The notes under the pieces are model-generated. The model was not told where the DNA came from. It was given only the letters and a program-made list of their open reading frames with translations, and ran no database searches. A stretch of DNA of 64,000 nt from Strigamia acuminata (lineage: Eukaryota > Arthropoda > Chilopoda > Geophilomorpha > Linotaeniidae). The stretch is taken from the NCBI GenBank assembly GCA_949358305.1, contig OX442320.1, positions 746,501 to 810,500 on the forward strand, given 5' to 3'. The position numbers and the translations under genes were made by a program. This document shows, piece after piece, positions 1 through 13,000 of this stretch (position 1 is its first letter; the number at the start of each line of letters is the position of its first letter).

Positions 1-593
1 AAGGAAACACGCGCACGCTGACCCATCAACCACAACTTTATCTAACTAACAAGAGAAAAACGGTTCAATTATCTAAACAGAACGAGCACGTTCCGTGCAA
101 ATAAATACCGGCTAAAACGTCAATATTATCACTAAAGCTATTGGCCAAGTATGGCCTCACAAAGGAAACTAGCAAACCGGAACTGTGAAAACCAGCAAGA
201 ATTCCAAAACACTAAACTTTCTGCTTTTTTTTTTCGAAGAGGGAACAAGTCCGTACCCAAATAATCAATCCATTTCCTCCCCACGAGAAAAGAAAGGAAA
301 GGGACCTGCTTCTTTTTGAAGATCAACAGGTGTCATATGATACTGAAAAACGTTGGAAGCAGTGCAACTGCAACCAAATGAAGCGAAGCTACACTTCCTT
401 CACGAAAACTAATCACGTCGTTGAAAAGAAATTAAAACCGGTGGCTTTCTTTCAACCGAGCTGCGCTTTACGAATGCGCCTTGAACAAAGAGGTACCCGA
501 TGGACATCGCGTCCGCACTCGGGCCACCGTGTAGCCTGTTGTGAGCAGACTACCACGAAGACTGAAACTTCTTTAACCGAGGGGGGAAATAGA

Positions 594-607
594 AACTAGA
601 TCTAGTT
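594..607. repeat. Perfect 14-bp palindrome (A1)
   Basis: AACTAGATCTAGTT, present identically in A2 at 53091-53104. No function can be assigned. Confidence 0.55.
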
Positions 608-1168
608 AAAACCCCATGCTCCAATAAGGAGGCTACCGTATGAACGCTTGGCCCACCCCGAGTCGGAACCAATATGATTGAACCGAGAAACGAGAGAAGA
701 GGGAGGGTTGCTTGACGTCCCTGATTGCGAGGGGCGTCACACATAGACATGAGCACAAGGACTTGCCAGTTGCCAACCGCATTCCTGGAACCGGTAAGCA
801 ACTGCAAGTCGACAATTGACTCGCTCACACACCCATTGACGACATCTTCAATCAGCAAGCCGACTTCCGGAAATCGCCACTCTACTGAAAGCACGTGTCG
901 TCCAATGGCTAAAACGTGTTGCCGAGTGCCGGCGCCAAAAAGGCCGCACACACACGTCCTTCGACCCATCCTAGAGTGGGCTCCCTGCCTAGTGCATGTC
1001 TGCCTCACTGCAGAGCTAGGGATGAAAGACTAACAACAACTACTCAGTCGCGGGAAGCCAACGTAGAAATAGGGGCCGCCAAGAGGCGCAGGGACATTGT
1101 CTCGGACACGACATCTAACAGAGTATGGCAGTGCAAACCTGCCCTCTGAAACACATCGAATGGCAGTC

Positions 1169-1186
1169 CTTGCTGTGCACAGCAAG
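1169..1186. repeat. Perfect 18-bp palindrome with GTGCAC centre (A1)
   Basis: CTTGCTGTGCACAGCAAG is its own reverse complement and is unchanged in A2 (52512-52529). A self-complementary GTGCAC centre is the kind of sequence used for RNA kissing-loop dimerisation in retroviruses. That role is only inferred here, and the site lies about 2 kb from the primer site. Confidence 0.6.
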
Positions 1187-2654
1187 AACGACCATCCAAA
1201 ACAAGTACCTATACCCTAACGCCACGCTAGCTAGCCACAACCCAAAAATAGCAAGCAAGCTATTTCCTAAACGAATAAGCTAAAATGTCCAAATTCTAAG
1301 GTTGCCCCAAAGAATTAGAATAACTAAACTTCCTTTTTTTTTAAACGATAAAAGGCGAGACTAATCACTAATGAAGACTCATGAAACGCTACGGACGTTT
1401 CCACGAAGAGACAGCGAAAATGCAGAACGTACATCACCAGCGGTAGACACTGGGTGTAGCGGTCAACAACAGAAACTGGACTTGCCCAGTGGGCGGTGCG
1501 GATCGGCTGCTCTAAACTTCCAGCACCGACAGAAGTCACACGCCTTTCTAAATCCAAACCCACTTGCAAACAAGTCGTAACACAATCTAACCGAACAGAA
1601 ATTTGACGGACAGATAAGAACCGACTGACCTCACGGGCCAGCGCTCGCTCAGCTTGACATGAGCAGCAAAAGAACGAATCTCGTTCTAAAAACAAGAAAC
1701 GTTCTAAAAACACACGAATACAAACGGGTGTGCCCTCTCCCGAAGCGGAGAGGTGACCGACACCAGATCTCACGAGGAAACTCGTGCAACACACGAAAGA
1801 CATTGGACACAAAACGTAAAGACCAGAGGTCGTCCACATTCCAAACACAAGAGCAGGCTCACATGACGAGAAGAAGCTAGATCACTCAAGGACCCCCCTG
1901 ACCGCCGCTCTGATAGGCGGGAAGGACGAGAAGAGGGAACTGGTTGGCCCACAATAGCTAGTAATTTAACTTTAGCGTAGGGCAGAAAGCTAAAAGCGGG
2001 AGTTAATCGACCCCAAGCTGACGACTAACTGGCCAACACCACTAAAAATCTGCAAATGTGACGACGCTCCTGTCAGTAAGCCTAAAAAAACTCTCAAAGA
2101 GTTTACACGTAACAAGGGAAAAACCCTGGGAAATTACAAGAACTCAAGACCAAAGAGCTTATTGTATAATAAGTTGGCGATTTCAAATTAAAAGGGAGTG
2201 GATTAAAGAAAATTCAAATACAACTAACTACCGTATGCACGGATTGGGCCGAAAATTCTCAATAAAACGTGTGCAAGCTACTTAAAAAACCGCAGGTCTA
2301 ACTGTAGACAATTAAAGACAGGAACTCCCTAATTAATTTCCGACAAAAAAGCCAATAAATTCATATAAGCTACTCTTTAGTATCTTTAACAAGAAACTCA
2401 TGACATTAATACTAGAAAACGCATTCGAGGAGGACAAAAACAGAAGTTTAGAGTTTAAGGGGACTCCAAACAAGGCGTAAATAGGCGTGGAAACTAGCTA
2501 CACTTGCACAACGACGTATGCAGAAGCATGAAACAGAACTAACGCCCCAAAACTCCCAAAACAACCAGAATATCCCCCAAAAACCTTAAAATTAACATTT
2601 GATGAAAACGAGAAAATATAATCGACAAAAAAAACAAAATCTTCATTGCCGACT

Positions 2655-3308
2655 CTAGTACATTGCGTTGTGTTTAACTGGCGGTCGACTGACGCTTGAA
2701 GAGTGACTCTTCCAAACTCGGTGACCATTCTGTGTGCGCTGACGGCACGAATCTCTTTGCTGGATCGTCCATTCTGCCTGAGAAAACTGGCTCTGCTGAA
2801 GACGAAACAACTCGACTGGAATCTTGACCGCGTCGCTTGTGAGACGGCGCACGTCTGTGTGGACACAGCCTCGTTCTGTACAACTAGCTGGGCACACGAA
2901 AACTCGGAAAATCTTTGCAAAACTCTCTTGACCGACGATCCCGATGTGATTGCTATCGACGATCAGACCAATGGCGTCCCGCTTTATTAACGACACCAAA
3001 CCACGTGCTGTGCTGACGACGCCGATGACGCACGGAACTGCCCAGCTCAAAACGTTGAGGCATCTGCATTCCGCCATGCAACGCACTCGCACTGGACTTA
3101 CTGGATGTTCCTGAAACAAATATCGCCATTCTTTGTGGCGATTCCCGATGTGTGTGGCAGCCACACTTGCTGCGCTTGTGGCACACGACGTGGTGGACGT
3201 AACACAGTCCACGCAACTCTTGATGCAATCGTTGATCTTGAAAATGGCGCCCGTTTCGGCCATTTTCGAACTCACGGCAACTACGCATCTGGTTTGCATC
3301 CTGGTCAC
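2655..3308 (-). CDS. Leader ORF of A1, uncertain (217 codons)
   Basis: An open frame starts inside the primer-binding site (GTG; first ATG three codons later, at 3299) and ends in a stop after the residues HNAMY. The A2 copy has an open frame with the same start and the same last residues (50455-51009, 184 codons). The two proteins share blocks such as AVSSKM, PVRVR, MAEC and RGCVHTDVRRLTSDAVKIP but differ heavily between them. Differences include a roughly 35-residue in-frame indel and smaller in-frame length changes. The product is rich in Ser, Arg and Cys, with no recognisable gag fold, zinc knuckle or enzyme motif. The frame is kept despite strong divergence, which hints at coding. Lack of homology and the GTG position argue against it. 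Confidence 0.3.
   Translation of the reverse strand: MTRMQTRCVVAVSSKMAETGAIFKINDCIKSCVDCVTSTTSCATSAASVAATHIGNRHKEWRYLFQEHPVSPVRVRCMAECRCLNVLSWAVPCVIGVVSTARGLVSLIKRDAIGLIVDSNHIGIVGQESFAKIFRVFVCPASCTERGCVHTDVRRLTSDAVKIPVELFRLQQSQFSQAEWTIQQRDSCRQRTQNGHRVWKSHSSSVSRPPVKHNAMY
2660..2679 (-). promoter_or_regulatory. Shared leader motif ACACAACGC (A1)
   Basis: Element sense reads AGTTAAACACAACGCAATGT. The same block occurs in the leader of element C (31622-31641), in A2 (50985-51004) and, in shorter form, in Pao1 (about 41987-41998). Downstream the DNA becomes strongly T-rich in element sense. Function unknown; a packaging or leader RNA element is an inference. Confidence 0.45.
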
Positions 3309-3315
3309 GGCACCA
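3300..3315 (-). other. Primer-binding site of A1 (tRNA-His-like)
   Basis: The plus strand reads CCTGGTCACGGCACCA four bases from the LTR. The last 12 bases, GTCACGGCACCA, equal the 3' end of metazoan tRNA-His including CCA (from general knowledge of tRNA-His, not a search). The minus strand therefore reads TGGTGCCGTGAC directly after the 5' LTR, which fixes the element's orientation. Confidence 0.75.
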
Positions 3316-3319
3316 AAAA

Positions 3320-4080
3320 TGTTTCTAGCAATGCTTTGTGGCCGTGTGGCACTCTAGAAGACAACAGAAAAAGCTTATAACAAATAAACCTACTTACTAG
3401 AACTTGTGATGAGCTCCAAAAGAGATGATGCATTGCAGGAGAAATCCTGCTTGAAATCCCTGCAAAGTGGCCTAATAAGTGTCTGGAAGAACTCACCACT
3501 AATATGCCAAATAACACATAAACAAACCGAATTTAATGTAAAGTTAATATCTATCAAAAGTACACAGAAAAGAGAGGAGAAAATTACATATCTTAACCCT
3601 AGAAATCTACATAACAGTCACAGTGTAGTTGCTGCGCAACCTACAACAATTAGAGCAACGAGTGGCAACAATCACTCGCAAGAGGCGAATTGTCCCTCTA
3701 GTGACAAAATGATAAAGCGTATACAAGAAAATACACAGTTTCAAGTATAAAATCATTACAAAAGGCACAAAACCGTAATACATTAAGCCAAAGTGTTTCA
3801 AATAAATGAACTAACTTAGGAACTAACAGCAGCGACTCTTTGGACGAATCCAAGCAGTAAAACTCCAAAGAATCAAAGGAAAAATACAAGATTACCTTAA
3901 GAAAGACAGCTTAAATCAGGTAAAACATAACTCCCACGTCACAAACTACACGAAATTCATTTAACATTTAGCCAAAACTTAAGCTGCACTATTAACTAAA
4001 CACAAACTTAAATAATTGATCAATTCAAGCAAATCCGCTATTGCGATAGCAAAAAATCCATGTTGCGCGTGCTCGCAACA
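3320..4080 (-). repeat. 5' LTR of element A1 (761 bp)
   Basis: On the plus strand it begins TGTTTCTAGC and ends CTCGCAACA, so the TG...CA termini are intact. It is homologous to the 763-bp solo LTR at 58707-59469 and, inverted, to the 775-bp LTRs of A2. A2 carries about 14 extra bases in the stretch after GTTGCTAAGAGC. Small dyads are visible, for example GCTATTGCGATAGC near 4036 and GTTGCTGCGCAAC near 3628. The satellite starts at the next base. Confidence 0.88.
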
Positions 4081-7000
4081 ACTTAGCACAAACACCAGAA
4101 GACCAATGTCTCTGAATGTTCAGAAATAGTGTTTAAACCTTAGTAGAAGGCTCCAATGTAAGTTTTAGCAACATCCAAGCAATGATTTGGGAGAATAGAC
4201 TTTTGATCTCATCACAGTTGACTTAGCACAAACACCAGAAGACCAATGTCTCTGAATGTTCAGAAATAGTGTTTAAACCTTAGTAGAAGGCTCCAATGTA
4301 AGTTTTAGAAACATCCAAGCAATGATTTGGGAGAATAGACTTTTGATCTCATCACAGTTGACTTAGCACAAACACCACAAGACCAATGTCTCTGAATGTT
4401 CAGAAATAGTGTTTAAACCTTAGTAGAAGGCTCCAATGTAAGTTTTAGCAACATCCAAGCAATGATTTGGGAGAATAGACTTTTGATCTCATCACAGTTG
4501 ACTTAGCACAAACACCACAAGTCCAATGTCTCTGAATGTTCAGAAATAGTGTTTAAACCTTAGTAGAAGCCTTCAATGTAAGTTTTAGCAACATCCAAGC
4601 AATAAATTTTGAAAAAAAAATTTTGAGTTTATTTCACATTGCAGTTGACTTAGCACAAACACCACAAGACCAATGTCTCTGAATGTTTAGAAATAGTGTT
4701 TAAACCTTAGTAGAAGACTTCAAGAGAAGTTTTAGCAACATCCAAGCAATGATTTGCGAGAATAGACTTTTGATCTCATCACAGTTGACTTAGCACAAAC
4801 ACCACAAGACCAATGTCTCTGAATGTTCAGAAATAGTGTTTAAACCTTAGTAGAAGGCTCCAATGTAAGTTTTAGAAACATCCAAGCAATGATTTGGGAG
4901 AATAGACTTTTGATCTCATCACAGTTGACTTAGCACAAACACCACAAGACCAATGTCTCTGAATGTTCAGAAATAGTGTTTAAACCTTAGTAGAAGGCTC
5001 CAATGTAAGTTTTAGCAACATCCAAGCAATGATTTGGGAGAATAGACTTTTGATCTCATCACAGTTGACTTAGCACAAACACCACAAGTCCAATGTCTCT
5101 GAATGTTCAGAAATAGTGTTTAAACCTTAGTAGAAGCCTTCAATGTAAGTTTTAGCAACATCCAAGCAATAAATTTTGAAAAAAAAATTTTGAGTTTATT
5201 TCACATTGCAGTTGACTTAGCACAAACACCACAAGACCAATGTCTCTGAATGTTTAGAAATAGTGTTTAAACCTTAGTAGAAGACTTCAAGAGAAGTTTT
5301 AGCAACATCCAAGCAATGATTTGCGAGAATAGACTTTTGATCTCATCACAGTTGACTTAGCACAAACACCACAAGTCCAATGTCTCTGAATGTTCAGAAA
5401 TAGTGTTTAAACCTTAGTAGAAGCCTTCAATGTAAGTTTTAGCAACATCCAAGCAATAAATTTTGAAAAAAAAATTTTGAGTTTATTTCACATTGCAGTT
5501 GACTTAGCACAAACACCACAAGACCAATGTCTCTGAATGTTTAGAAATAGTGTTTAAACCTTAGTAGAAGACTTCAAGAGAAGTTTTAGCAACATCCAAG
5601 CAATGATTTGCGAGAATAGACTTTTGATCTCATCACAGTTGACTTAGCACAAACACCACAAGACCAATGTCTCTGAATGTTCAGAAATAGTGTTTAAACC
5701 TTAGTAGAAGGCTCCAATGTAAGTTTTAGAAACATCCAAGCAATGATTTGGGAGAATAGACTTTTGATCTCATCACAGTTGACTTAGCACAAACACCACA
5801 AGACCAATGTCTCTGAATGTTCAGAAATAGTGTTTAAACCTTAGTAGAAGGCTCCAATGTAAGTTTTAGCAACATCCAAGCAATGATTTGGGAGAATAGA
5901 CTTTTGATCTCATCACAGTTGACTTAGCACAAACACCACAAGTCCAATGTCTCTGAATGTTCAGAAATAGTGTTTAAACCTTAGTAGAAGCCTTCAATGT
6001 AAGTTTTAGCAACATCCAAGCAATAAATTTTGAAAAAAAAATTTTGAGTTTATTTCACATTGCAGTTGACTTAGCACAAACACCACAAGACCAATGTCTC
6101 TGAATGTTTAGAAATAGTGTTTAAACCTTAGTAGAAGACTTCAAGAGAAGTTTTAGCAACATCCAAGCAATGATTTGCGAGAATAGACTTTTGATCTCAT
6201 CACAGTTGACTTAGCACAAACACCACAAGACCAATGTCTCTGAATGTTCAGAAATAGTGTTTAAACCTTAGTAGAAGCCTTCAATGTAAGTTTTAGCAAC
6301 ATCCAAGCAATGATTTGCGAGAATAGACTTTTGATCTCATCACAGTTGACTTAGCACAAACACCACAAGACCAATGTCTCTGAATGTTCAGAAATAGTGT
6401 TTAAACCTTAGTAGAAGGCTCCAATGTAAGTTTTAGCAACATCCAAGCAATGATTTGGGAGAATAGACTTTTGATCTCATCACAGTTGACTTAGCACAAA
6501 CACCAGAAGACCAATGTCTCTGAATGTTCAGAAATAGTGTTTAAACCTTAGTAGAAGGCTCCAATGTAAGTTTTAGAAACATCCAAGCAATGATTTGGGA
6601 GAATAGACTTTTGATCTCATCACAGTTGACTTAGCACAAACACCACAAGACCAATGTCTCTGAATGTTCAGAAATAGTGTTTAAACCTTAGTAGAAGGCT
6701 CCAATGTAAGTTTTAGCAACATCCAAGCAATGATTTGGGAGAATAGACTTTTGATCTCATCACAGTTGACTTAGCACAAACACCACAAGTCCAATGTCTC
6801 TGAATGTTCAGAAATAGTGTTTAAACCTTAGTAGAAGCCTTCAATGTAAGTTTTAGCAACATCCAAGCAATAAATTTTGAAAAAAAAATTTTGAGTTTAT
6901 TTCACATTGCAGTTGACTTAGCACAAACACCACAAGACCAATGTCTCTGAATGTTTAGAAATAGTGTTTAAACCTTAGTAGAAGACTTCAAGAGAAGTTT

Positions 7001-10000
7001 TAGCAACATCCAAGCAATGATTTGCAAGAATAGACTTTTGATCTCATCACAGTTGACTTAGCACAAACACCACAAGACCAATGTCTCTGAATGTTCAGAA
7101 ATAGTGTTTAAACTTTAGTAGAAGGCTCCAATGTAAGTTTTAGCAACATCCAAGCAATGATTTGGGAGAATAGACTTTTGATCTCATCACAGTTGACTTA
7201 GCACAAACACCAGAAGACCAATGTCTCTGAATGTTCAGAAATAGTGTTTAAACCTTAGTAGAAGGCTTCAATGTAAGTTTTAGAAACATCCAAGCAATGA
7301 TTTGGGAGAATAGACTTTTGATCTCATCACAGTTGACTTAGCACAAACACCACAAGACCAATGTCTCTGAATGTTCAGAAATAGTGTTTAAACCTTAGTA
7401 GAAGGCTCCAATGTAAGTTTTAGCAACATCCAAGCAATGATTTGGGAGAATAGACTTTTGATCTCATCACAGTTGACTTAGCACAAACACCAGAAGAATA
7501 ATGTCTCTGAATGTTCAGAAATAGTGTTTAAACCTTAGTAGAAGGCTCCAATGTAAGTTTTAGAAACATCCAAGCAATGATTTGGGAGAATAGACTTTTG
7601 ATCTCATCACAGTTGACTTAGCACAAACACCACAAGACCAATGTCTCTGAATGTTCAGAAATAGTGTTTAAACCTTAGTAGAAGGCTCCAATGTAAGTTT
7701 TAGCAACATCCAAGCAATGATTTGGGAGAATAGACTTTTGATCTCATCACAGTTGACTTAGCACAAACACCACAAGACCAATGTCTCTGAATGTTCAGAA
7801 ATAGTGTTTAAACCTTAGTAGAAGGCTCCAATGTAAGTTTTAGAAACATCCAAGCAATGATTTGGGAGAATAGACTTTTGATCTCATCACAGTTGACTTA
7901 GCACAAACACCACAGGACCAATGTCTCTGAATGTTCAGAAATAGTGTTTAAACCTTAGTAGAAGCCTTCAATGTAAGTTTTAGCAACATCCAAGCAATAA
8001 ATTTTGAAAAAAAATTTTGAGCTTATTTCACATTGCAGTTGACTTAGCACAAAGACCACAAGATCAATGTCTCTGAATGTTCAGAAATAGTGTTTAAACC
8101 TTAGTAGAAGGCTCCAATGTAAGTTTTAGAAACATCCAAGCAATGACTTGGGAGAATAGACTTTTGATCTCATCACAGTTGACTTAGCACAAACACCACA
8201 AGTCCAATGTCTCTGAATGTTCAGAAATAGTGTTTAAACCTTAGTAGAAGCCTTCAATGTAAGTTTTAGCAACATCCAAGCAATAAATTTTAAAAAAAAA
8301 ATTTTGAGTTTATTTCACATTGCAGTTGACTTAGCACAAAGACCACAAGATCAATGTCTCTGAATGTTCAGAAATAGTGTTTAAACCTTAGTAGAAGGCT
8401 CCAATGTAAGTTTTAGCAACATCCAAGCAATGATTTGGGAGAATAGACTTTTGATCTCATCACAGTTGACTTAGCACAAACACCACAAGACCAATGTCTC
8501 TGAATGTTCAGAAATAGTGTTTAAACCTTAGTAGAAGGCTCCAATGTAAGTTTTAGCAACATCCAAGCAATGATTTGGGAGAATAGACTTTTGATCTCAT
8601 CACAGTTGACTTAGCACAAACACCAGAAGACCAATGTCTCTGAATGTTCAGAAATAGTGTTTAAACCTTAGTAGAAGGCTCCAATGTAAGTTTTAGAAAC
8701 ATCCAAGCAATGATTTGGGAGAATAGACTTTTGATCTCATCACAGTTGACTTAGCACAAACACCACAAGTCCAATGTCTCTGAATGTTCAGAAATAGTGT
8801 TTAAACCTTAGTAGAAGCCTTCAATGTAAGTTTTAGCAACATCCAAGCAATGATTTGGGAGAATAGACTTTTGATCTCATCACAGTTGACTTAGCACAAA
8901 CACCAGAAGACCAATGTCTCTGAATGTTCAGAAATAGTGTTTAAACCTTAGTAGAAGGCTCCAATGTAAGTTTTAGAAACATCCAAGCAATGATTTGGGA
9001 GAATAGACTTTTGATCTCATCACAGTTGACTTAGCACAAACACCACAAGACCAATGTCTCTGAATGTTCAGAAATAGTGTTTAAACCTTAGTAGAAGGCT
9101 CCAATGTAAGTTTTAGCAACATCCAAGCAATGATTTGGGAGAATAGACTTTTGATCTCATCACAGTTGACTTAGCACAAACACCACAAGTCCAATGTCTC
9201 TGAATGTTCAGAAATAGTGTTTAAACCTTAGTAGAAGCCTTCAATGTAAGTTTTAGCAACATCCAAGCAATAAATTTTGAAAAAAAAATTTTGAGTTTAT
9301 TTCACATTGCAGTTGACTTAGCACAAACACCACAAGACCAATGTCTCTGAATGTTTAGAAATAGTGTTTAAACCTTAGTAGAAGACTTCAAGAGAAGTTT
9401 TAGCAACATCCAAGCAATGATTTGCGAGAATAGACTTTTGATCTCATCACAGTTGACTTAGCACAAACACCACAAGACCAATGTCTCTGAATGTTCAGAA
9501 ATAGTGTTTAAACCTTAGTAGAAGGCTCCAATGTAAGTTTTAGCAACATCCAAGCAATGATTTGGGAGAATAGACTTTTGATCTCATCACAGTTGACTTA
9601 GCACAAACACCACAAGTCCAATGTCTCTGAATGTTCAGAAATAGTGTTTAAACCTTAGTAGAAGCCTTCAATGTAAGTTTTAGCAACATCCAAGCAATGA
9701 TTTGCGAGAATAGACTTTTGATCTCATCACAGTTGACTTAGCACAAACACCACAAGTCCAATGTCTCTGAATGTTCAGAAATAGTGTTTAAACCTTAGTA
9801 GAAGCCTTCAATGTAAGTTTTAGCAACATCCAAGCAATAAATTTAAAAAAAAAAATTTTGAGCTTATTTCACATTGCAGTTGACTTAGCACAAAGACCAC
9901 AAGATCAATGTCTCTGAATGTTCAGAAATAGTGTTTAAACCTTAGTAGAAGGCTCCAATGTAAGTTTTAGAAACATCCAAGCAATGATTTGGGAGAATAG

Positions 10001-13000
10001 ACTTTTGATCTCATCACAGTTGACTTAGCACAAACACCACAAGACCAATGTCTCTGAATGTTCAGAAATAGTGTTTAAACCTTAGTAGAAGGCTCCAATG
10101 TAAGTTTTAGAAACATCCAAGCAATGATTTGGGAGAATAGACTTTTGATCTCATCACAGTTGACTTAGCACAAACACCACAAGTCCAATGTCTCTGAATG
10201 TTCAGAAATAGTGTTTAAACCTTAGTAGAAGCCTTCAATGTAAGTTTTAGCAACATCCAAGCAATGATTTGCGAGAATAGACTTTTGATCTCATCACAGT
10301 TGACTTAGCACAAACACCACAAGACCAATGTCTCTGAATGTTCAGAAATAGTGTTTAAACCTTAGTAGAAGGCTCCAATGTAAGTTTTAGCAACATCCAA
10401 GCAATGATTTGGGAGAATAGACTTTTGATCTCATCACAGTTGACTTAGCACAAACACCAGAAGACCAATGTCTCTGAATGTTCAGAAATAGTGTTTAAAC
10501 CTTAGTAGAAGGCTCCAATGTAAGTTTTAGCAACATCCAAGCAATGATTTGGGAGAATAGACTTTTGATCTCATCACAGTTGACTTAGCACAAACACCAG
10601 AAGACCAATGTCTCTGAATGTTCAGAAATAGTGTTTAAACCTTAGTAGAAGGCTCCAATGTAAGTTTTAGAAACATCCAAGCAATGATTTGGGAGAATAG
10701 ACTTTTGATCTCATCACAGTTGACTTAGCACAAACACCAGAAGACCAATGTCTCTGAATGTTCAGAAATAGTGTTTAAACCTTAGTAGAAGGCTCCAATG
10801 TAAGTTTTAGAAACATCCAAGCAATGATTTGGGAGAATAGACTTTTGATCTCATCACAGTTGACTTAGCACAAACACCACAAGTCCAATGTCTCTGAATG
10901 TTCAGAAATAGTGTTTAAACCTTAGTAGAAGGCTCCAATGTAAGTTTTAGCAACATCCAAGCAATGATTTGGGAGAATAGACTTTTGATCTCATCACAGT
11001 TGACTTAGCACAAACACCAGAAGACCAATGTCTCTGAATGTTCAGAAATAGTGTTTAAACCTTAGTAGAAGGCTCCAATGTAAGTTTTAGAAACATCCAA
11101 GCAATGATTTGGGAGAATAGACTTTTGATCTCATCACAGTTGACTTAGCACAAACACCACAAGACCAATGTCTCTGAATGTTCAGAAATAGTGTTTAAAC
11201 CTTAGTAGAAGGCTCCAATGTAAGTTTTAGCAACATCCAAGCAATGATTTGGGAGAATAGACTTTTGATCTCATCACAGTTGACTTAGCACAAACACCAC
11301 AAGTCCAATGTCTCTGAATGTTCAGAAATAGTGTTTAAACCTTAGTAGAAGCCTTCAATGTAAGTTTTAGCAACATCCAAGCAATAAATTTTGAAAAAAA
11401 AATTTTGAGTTTATTTCACATTGCAGTTGACTTAGCACAAACACCACAAGACCAATGTCTCTGAATGTTTAGAAATAGTGTTTAAACCTTAGTAGAAGAC
11501 TTCAAGAGAAGTTTTAGCAACATCCAAGCAATGATTTGCGAGAATAGACTTTTGATCTCATCACAGTTGACTTAGCACAAACACCACAAGACCAATGTCT
11601 CTGAATGTTCAGAAATAGTGTTTAAACCTTAGTAGAAGGCTCCAATGTAAGTTTTAGCAACATCCAAGCAATGATTTGGGAGAATAGACTTTTGATCTCA
11701 TCACAGTTGACTTAGCACAAACACCACAAGTCCAATGTCTCTGAATGTTCAGAAATAGTGTTTAAACCTTAGTAGAAGCCTTCAATGTAAGTTTTAGCAA
11801 CATCCAAGCAATGATTTGCGAGAATAGACTTTTGATCTCATCACAGTTGACTTAGCACAAACACCACAAGTCCAATGTCTCTGAATGTTCAGAAATAGTG
11901 TTTAAACCTTAGTAGAAGCCTTCAATGTAAGTTTTAGCAACATCCAAGCAATAAATTTTAAAAAAAAAATTTTGAGCTTATTTCACATTGCAGTTGACTT
12001 AGCACAAAGACCACAAGATCAATGTCTCTGAATGTTCAGAAATAGTGTTTAAACCTTAGTAGAAGGCTCCAATGTAAGTTTTAGAAACATCCAAGCAATG
12101 ATTTGGGAGAATAGACTTTTGATCTCATCACAGTTGACTTAGCACAAACACCACAAGACCAATGTCTCTGAATGTTCAGAAATAGTGTTTAAACCTTAGT
12201 AGAAGGCTCCAATGTAAGTTTTAGCAACATCCAAGCAATGATTTGGGAGAATAGACTTTTGATCTCATCACAGTTGACTTAGCACAAACACCACAAGTCC
12301 AATGTCTCTGAATGTTCAGAAATAGTGTTTAAACCTTAGTAGAAGACTTCAAGAGAAGTTTTAGCAACATCCAAGCAATGATTTGCGAGAATAGACTTTT
12401 GATCTCATCACAGTTGACTTAGCACAAACACCACAAGTCCAATGTCTCTGAATGTTCAGAAATAGTGTTTAAACCTTAGTAGAAGCCTTCAATGTAAGTT
12501 TTAGCAACATCCAAGCAATGATTTGCGAGAATAGACTTTTGATCTCATCACAGTTGACTTAGCACAAACACCACAAGACCAATGTCTCTGAATGTTCAGA
12601 AATAGTGTTTAAACCTTAGTAGAAGGCTCCAATGTAAGTTTTAGAAACATCCAAGCAATGATTTGGGAGAATAGACTTTTGATCTCATCACAGTTGACTT
12701 AGCACAAACACCACAAGTCCAATGTCTCTGAATGTCAGAAATAGTGTTTAAACCTTAGTAGAAGCCTTCAATGTAAGTTTTAGCAACATCCAAGCAATAA
12801 ATTTAAAAAAAAAAATTTTGAGCTTATTTCACATTGCAGTTGACTTAGCACAAAGACCACAAGATCAATGTCTCTGAATGTTCAGAAATAGTGTTTAAAC
12901 CTTAGTAGAAGGCTCCAATGTAAGTTTTAGCAACATCCAAGCAATGATTTGGGAGAATAGACTTTTGATCTCATCACAGTTGACTTAGCACAAACACCAC

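Larger units (their letters stand above)
1..4080 (-). mobile_element. Family A non-autonomous LTR retrotransposon, copy A1 (3' part outside window)
   Basis: Seen: reverse-complement homology to the complete copy A2 (49669-55656). A1 runs right to left: 5' LTR 3320-4080, primer-binding site 3300-3315, then internal DNA to the window edge. About 1.2 kb of internal DNA and the 3' LTR lie beyond base 1. Bases 1 to about 2060 match A2 closely (about 2 percent difference where compared line by line near 720-1020). The next 1.25 kb, nearest the primer site, is patchily and strongly diverged. No gag, protease, RT or integrase motif is present in any frame. Inferred: a large non-autonomous (LARD-like) element mobilised in trans. 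The right flank starts ACTTAGC, in phase with satellite array 1. Confidence 0.85.

Noticed and set aside
550-1008. 152-codon open frame in A1 (minus), matched by a 144-codon frame in A2 (52690-53124)
   Set aside because: Of about 10 substitutions compared, 7 change the amino acid and 3 are silent, as expected without coding constraint. The C-termini differ by a frame change and no domain is visible.
1324-1848. 174-codon minus frame in A1
   Set aside because: The A2 counterpart is broken into shorter frames (51855-52115 and 52117-52374), with no recognisable domain.
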